The position numbers and the translations under genes are program-made. Positions 14,201-20,849 of a stretch of 64,000 nucleotides of DNA are shown piece by piece. This stretch comes from Dromiciops gliroides. Its lineage: Eukaryota; Chordata; Mammalia; Microbiotheria; Microbiotheriidae. Within the stretch, counting starts at the first letter, position 1, and every line of letters begins with the position of its first letter. The DNA lies in the NCBI RefSeq assembly GCF_019393635.1, contig NC_057862.1:416375669-416439668 (forward strand), in the 5' to 3' direction. The notes beneath the pieces are model-generated. The model ran no database searches. It saw only the letters and a program-made list of their open reading frames with translations, and had not been told where the DNA came from.

Positions 14201-17200
14201 CCTTCTGTGATCCTCTCATTTGCTTGTTTAGTTATTCTTTCCCTACCACCAATCTGGTGTATAATTTTGTCCTTTGTCCCTTAATTTGTTTATGTTACCT
14301 TTTATATCAAACTCAAGTATTTATTTGGAGCTTATCTTAGAATATATTGTGAGATGTTGGTCTATACCTAATTTCTATCAAACTTTCCAGTTTTCCCAAA
14401 AGATTTTGTAAAAAAAACAATGACAATGACAATGACAACAACAACAACAACAACAACAACAACAGTGAGTTCTTAGCCGAAGGTCTGGGATCCTTGAGTT
14501 TATCAAATATCAGACCATATATGCTCATTTGCTTCATCATATTATGCAGATAATCTGTTCCATTGATATATTTCTTGAACAATACTAAACTGTATGGGCA
14601 GCTAGGTGGTGCAGTGGATAGAGCACTGGCCCTGGAGTCAGGAGTACCTGAGTTCAAATCCGGCCTCAGACACTTAACACTTACTAGCTGTGTGACCCTG
14701 AGCAAGTCACTTAACCCCAATTGCCTCACTAAAAAAAAAAAATCAAATCAAATACTAAACTATTTTATGATTACTGCTTTGTAGTGTATTTTGAAATACA
14801 GTACTACTAAGCCCTCTCTTCTTACCCACTTTTTTCTTTAGTTCCTTTGAGAATTCTTGTCCTTTTACTCCTCTAGATAAATTTTATTATTTTTCTAGCT
14901 CTATAAAGTAATCTTTGGCAGTTTGGTAGGGCAATGAGGAAAATTAATTTAAGTAGTAATTTTTGTCATATTGGCTCAGACCAACCATGCACAACTAACA
15001 TTTCTCCAATTATTTAGATGTCTTTATTTGTATATTATTTTGTAATTATGTTGACATAGTTCCTGTTTATTGAAAGGCAGATTTCAAGTATTTTATATGC
15101 TCTATAGCTATTTTAAATCAAAGTTCACATTCTTTCTCTTCCTGCTATATTTTATTAGTAATTTACAGAAATACTGGTTATTTCCAGGGTTTGATTTATT
15201 AGTGCAACTTTGCTGAAGTTGTTAGTTGTTTCAATTAATTTTTAGTTTACTTGGATTCTCTAAGTAAATCATATCATTTACAAAAAACAATAATTTTATT
15301 TCCTCTTTATCTATGATTATTCCCTCATTTCCATTTCGTACCACTATTCCTAGCATTTCTAGCATTACATAAAATAATAATGGAGATAATGGATCTCTTT
15401 GCTAAAGCTACCTCTTATTTTCTTGGGAAGGCTTCTATTTGATCCCCATTACAGATAAAGCTAGCTTTTTATTGTACATAGATAAAACATATTAATGAAA
15501 AAACTATTTAAGTCTATGGTTTCTGGTGTTCAGTGTTTGGGTTTTTATTTAAAGGAATTAATTTTAGATTTCCACTAAATTTTACTAGATTGTCATTCTT
15601 GATTATAAGCTTCTATCTTTTCCTTTTAGCAATATATTCCAAACTCTGCTCCTTTCTTCTACTGGCTGCTAAATCTTGTGTGATCCTGGGTGTGGCTCCT
15701 TGGTATGGCTCCTTGGTACTTGAATTCTTTTTTTTCTGGATACTTGCAATTTTTTTTCTTTGACCTGGACACTCTGAATTTTGGCTGTAATGTTTCAGGA
15801 AGTTTTCATTTTAGGCTTTCATTTCAGAGGTGACAGGTGTATTCTTTCTATTGTACCTACACCCTCTGGTTCTAAGAGATTTGAGCAGTTTTCTTTTATG
15901 AGTACTAGGAATATGATGACTATAATACATTTTTGGTCATAGGTTTCAGATGGTTTAATGACTTTTTCATTTTTTCTCCAAAAGTTATTTTCTAGGTCAG
16001 TTGTTTTTGCTATGAGATATCTTATGGGGTTTTTTTTCTATTTTTTGCCCCAGGATTTTAACTGTTTAACTATTTCTTGTCACATAGGATCACTGCCTTT
16101 TATCTAGTCCATTCTAATTTTTAAGGAGTTTGTTGTTTGGGCAAGATTTTGTATCTACTGTGCCATGCTGTTAATTCTACTTTCAATTCTTTCTTCCACA
16201 GCTCATTTCTTTTGCAACTTTCCTCCAGAACTCTTACTTCATTAAAAAAATCATTTTTTGGGGGTGGCTAGGTGGCGCAGTGGATAAAGCACCAGCCCTG
16301 GATTCAGGAGGACCTGAGTTCAAATCCGACCTCAGATACTTTACTTACTAGCTGTGTGACCCTAGGCAAGTCACTTAACCCCCATTGCCCCGCCAAAAAA
16401 AAAAAAAAAGAAAAAGAAAAAGAAAAAAAAATAGAAATCCCTTCTGTAACTCCTATTGCCTCACTAAAAAAAAAATCATTTTTTGGCTCTCAAGAAAAAA
16501 AACAACAAAAAAACCTCACAATTTACCTCTTCTAGGAATTCTAGCTGTACTTGTGCCCAAGCTCTTCCAGGAGGCTTTGCATTGTTGTGGAGCTTGAATA
16601 AGATCTGTAGGACTTTATCAATTACAGGGAATCTCTCTTCAACCTGGACTCTGTGTTAGAGCTTATCCATCACAATGGCAACCACTTTTGATAAGCAGCT
16701 AGGTGGCACCGTGGATAGAGTGCTGGGCTTGGAGTCAAGAAGACCTAAGTTCAAATCTAGCTTTGAACACTTATTAGCTATGTGACCCAGGAAAATCACT
16801 TAACCTCTGTTTGCCTCAGTGTTCTCAACTGTAAGATAAGGATGATGATAACACTTACCTCCTGGAGTGGTTGTGAGAATCAAATGAGACAATATTTATA
16901 AAGCATTTGTTGTATTACCTGGCATAGAGTAGATACTAATTAAATAATAGCTAATATTATTATGAGTATACATCTTCTTGTTTTACTATTTGCCTGAAGT
17001 TTATGATCAGGGAGTCACTGAATAGGATTATTTTTCTTCTATCTTCCAAGGTAAAGGGTTAATCATGAAATCAGGAAGATCTTCCCGTTCATGAGAATAT
17101 AGACTTGCTGAGACCCTTTTGTTCTTTGAATCAATCAGGATGATTGATAGGTTTGTTTTCTTCCTTGAAAGCCTGGCCTGCTTCCTTGGAACAAAACAGA

Positions 17201-20200
17201 ACCTTTGCAGAAGTTCAAAACAGAAAAATGTATTCTGGTCAAAGCAAGATGTTCTTCCTATCTCATAGGCTTAGCCCACCCTTGAGGAAGGAAGATAACA
17301 TCTCTGCTGGTCAAGCAAGCAGCTGACTTAATGTCTTCTTTGTTTAAAACTGTATAAGTCTTCACTGGGAAAGTGGTCTTTGGAATCTCACCCGTGGAGA
17401 GGACCCTTTCCCAGTCAGGACTCTGGAAGCTGTGAATTGGGATTCCCCAGCTAGAAATGCAGATGTTGGTGGTTCCCTGCTTTGATGATGTATGCCTTTT
17501 ATTATTGTAATTGTGATTGGAATTGTTATTGTGTCTTTGTTTCTCTATTTCTATGCTTCTGAAACTTATTGTCCTTGTCTAACTCACTGTCCTATAATTA
17601 ATAAAGTTCTTGTAACTCTTTAAGTGTGAGTGTGCTTATTATACCTTGCAAATCTTGAAACCTTTACAATACACAAGGAATCTTGAATGACTTTGATGTA
17701 TGGATGGGGAAACTTTGATATAAAAGAGCCTGTAAAGTATATTTTTCTGTAATCAAATGCTCTTCCATAATCAAACAAAAAGCACAATAGTATTATATTT
17801 TCTACATCTTTCAGTTAATTAAGAAACAGTAAGGATGTGATTAATTTTTAATTATCACTTGCAAAAGCCTACTTGTTCTCTATTAATATCCTTATCAAGA
17901 GTGACTTCAATTGATGTATAGATAACTCTCAAAATACAAATGGGAGAAACATATAGGTTTGTAGTTATTAATGTTCTCAGTCATCTTTCAACTTTTATCA
18001 TTTTATTAATTAGATCTTATATTAATTATATTGTTAAAATCTGAGGTCATATATTAATGAAACCTGAACTTTTCAAAACTCCTTTGGTATCTTCTCCTCC
18101 TTTAGATACGTTGTATACCAGTCACTCAGTACTCACAATGGAGTTGACTCTAGCACAATTCTCTTTTATATGTACATGGTTCAGTCTGGATGCTTTTTTC
18201 ATGTTAGTCTTCTTTACTGACATTACTATTTCCTTCTATAAGCATGCCTAGGGTTATAATGTTGGAGTTCAAGTGTGGTGGTTCCACTATCTTTGAAGGT
18301 GAAAATAATTTGTCATTGAATTTGCAAATCTTTTCCATTTTTCTTCTTTTGGTGGTCTTCCATTTTCATTCTTCAGTGCCCTTGGGATAATTGATGATCC
18401 AAGCTATACGGGGAATTTACATAAACCAAGAACCAGTCACCTAATGAGTAACAGGTCAAAGATATGGAGTTTTCAAAAAAACCCGCAAATTATTAAAATA
18501 TGAAGATTATTCCAAATAACCAAAAGACACATGGATCAAAACAATTCAGGTTCCACCTCACATGCAGCAAATGGATGGGAACATTTAAGGTTGGGGAGAC
18601 AACAGGAAGCTAATTATATAATAAAACCCTAACCCTATGGGCAGGGCTATAAATCAGTACAAAAATCTAGAAAATATCTAGGATTATGCCAAAGAAAAAA
18701 GTGACTAAAATGACCATGGGGGCAGCTAGGTGGCGCAGTGGATAGAGCACCGGCCCTGGAGTCAGGAGTACCTGAGTTCAAATCCGGCCTCAGACACTTA
18801 ACACTTACTAGCTGTGTGATAGCTGTGTGACCCTGGACAAGTCACTTAACCCCAATTGCCTCACTAAAAAAAAAAAAATTAAGGGGTGGCTAGGTGGCGC
18901 AGTGGATAAAGCACCGGCCTTGGATTCAGGAGTAACTGAGTTCAAATCCGGCCTCAGACACTTGACTTACTAGCTGTGTGACCCTGGGCAAGTCACTTAA
19001 CCCCCATTGCCCAGCAAAAAAAAATAAAAAATAAAAAATAAAATTAAAATGACCGTGCGCTTTGATGCAGAGATCTAAGTACTAAGTATATATCCCAAGC
19101 AGGTCAAAAACAAAGGGTAGGTCCCAAATGTGGTTGGTTGGTTGTTGTCCTTTGTATTGGAAGAAGACCAAAATGACATCACTATATGGCTGATTAGAAC
19201 TATATGAGCTCAGAAGGCTCTACTGCAAGTTGGGCACAAATAGTCCATGTGAACATTTGGAGTGGAAATTTCTCTAAATTGGCATATCTCATGTTTCTTT
19301 TGAGCTATTGCAACCCTGCTTTGCTCATAGAGCACATGGCGCCTTCTTTGATGCAGGCATGCCATACTGGGCAGTCCAGTGTCAGCATCTCCCATGTCTC
19401 ACAATCAATTCTAAAGTTCTTCAGAGATCTTGAGAGTGTCCTTGTTTATCACTTCTTCTAATTTCCATGTAAGTGCTTGCTTTGTGTGAGTTTTCTATAA
19501 AATAGTCCTTTCGACAACCATACATTTGGCATTTGAAAAATATGGCCAGACCATAAGAGTTGCACTCTCAGCAGCAGAGAAAAGACTTCAGTGTCTGGTA
19601 CCTTATCTTGCCAGGTGATCTTCAGAATCTTCTTAAGACAATTCAAATGGAATCAATTCAGTTTCCTGGCATGGCACCAGTAGAATGTCCAGGTTTCATA
19701 AGCATGTCACAATGAGGTCAGCACAATTGTTCTGTAGACCTTCAGTTTGGTAGACAGCTTAATACCTCTTCTCTCCAACACTTTCTTTTGGAGCCTCCCA
19801 AACACTAAGCTAGCTCTGACAACATCTTTGTGTACATTCCTGGAAAGTATACTGACAAGGTAAGTGAACTTATCCATGGCATTCAGAATTTCTTCATTTG
19901 CTCTAGCCAGTGGTTCCACATATGGATGGTGTAATGCTGGCTGGTGGAGAACCTGTTTTCTTGGTATTAACTGTCAAAACAAAATTAGCACAAGTGGCAG
20001 AGAATCAATCCATACTGTTACATCTCCACCTCAGAGGGTGCACTAAGTGCACAATCATCTGTGAATAAAAAGTCATGTACCAACTGTCCTTCCACTTTAG
20101 TCTTGACTTGTGCTTTTCAAGTTACATAATTTACCTTCAGTGTGGTAGCTGATCTTGATGCCATTGTTTTCTTCCTCATCTGACAACATCACTGAAAACA

Positions 20201-20782
20201 TCATGCTAAAAAACATGGAAGCAAGTATAACAGCCCTACTTCACTCCATTGGTAAAATACTGCATATGTTTATTAGATACAACCAATGTGTCAGCTGGTT
20301 TTACTGAACTTTTTTTTTAAATGTTTATATTATAAAGAAGATTTACTAGGGAGGAGTAAGAAATAAGAAATGACTGATGTAAAAACAAAATATATACCTT
20401 AAAAGTTACCTATTGTAGGTGACAAATTTAATATGGGGAGAGTTAATTGGGTGGCTCGCCACAATATTGGGGTTAAGAAAATAATGAGGGACGTCTAGGT
20501 CCAAAGCTTCCTCCCCTCCAGACTGTCTTTTTTAGTTATTTCTCCCCAGCCAATAAGAAAGGAGCTTAACAGCCTTTTCTACAAACAAATCAGGTTTTAT
20601 TTAATGGGAATAAAATACACAGCAAAGGTGAAATTAATAAATTCAAGGACAGGGGGCAGCTAGGTGGTGCAGTGTATAAAGCACCAGCCCTGGATTCAGG
20701 AGAACTTGAGTTCAAATCCAGCCTCTTGACACTTATTAGCTGTGTGACCCTGGGCAAGTCATTTAACCCTCATTGCCCTGCA

Positions 20783-20849
<67 letters not shown>

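Larger units (their letters stand above)
13255..15500 (-). repeat. L1 LINE, antisense: 3' UTR and ORF2 remnants
   Basis: From low to high coordinates the sequence runs 3' UTR, then the ORF2 end (AGTGGTATTACTGGGTCAAA, GGCACAGTTCCAAATTACTT) and further into ORF2 (AGATGTTGGTCTATACCTAA). The protein-coding parts carry many stops. A (CAA)n tract at 14,413-14,464 and a SINE at 14,596 interrupt it. Confidence 0.75.
18490..19118 (+). repeat. L1 ORF2 C-terminal fragment, sense, split by two SINEs
   Basis: GGTTCCACCTCACATGCAGC before the SINEs and TATATATCCCAAGCAGGTCA after them are in L1 ORF2 order (the reading resembles L1 IYPKEVK). Strongly diverged. Confidence 0.65.

Noticed and set aside
14337-14729. 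A 130-codon minus-strand frame and similar frames at 9,948, 16,272, 37,374, 41,410, 62,568 and 62,656
   Set aside because: All contain the same translated SINE sequence (such as [11 protein letters not shown] or [15 protein letters not shown]), not genes.
18624-18637. Telomere-like AACCCTAACCCT
   Set aside because: Only two units, inside a diverged L1 fragment.
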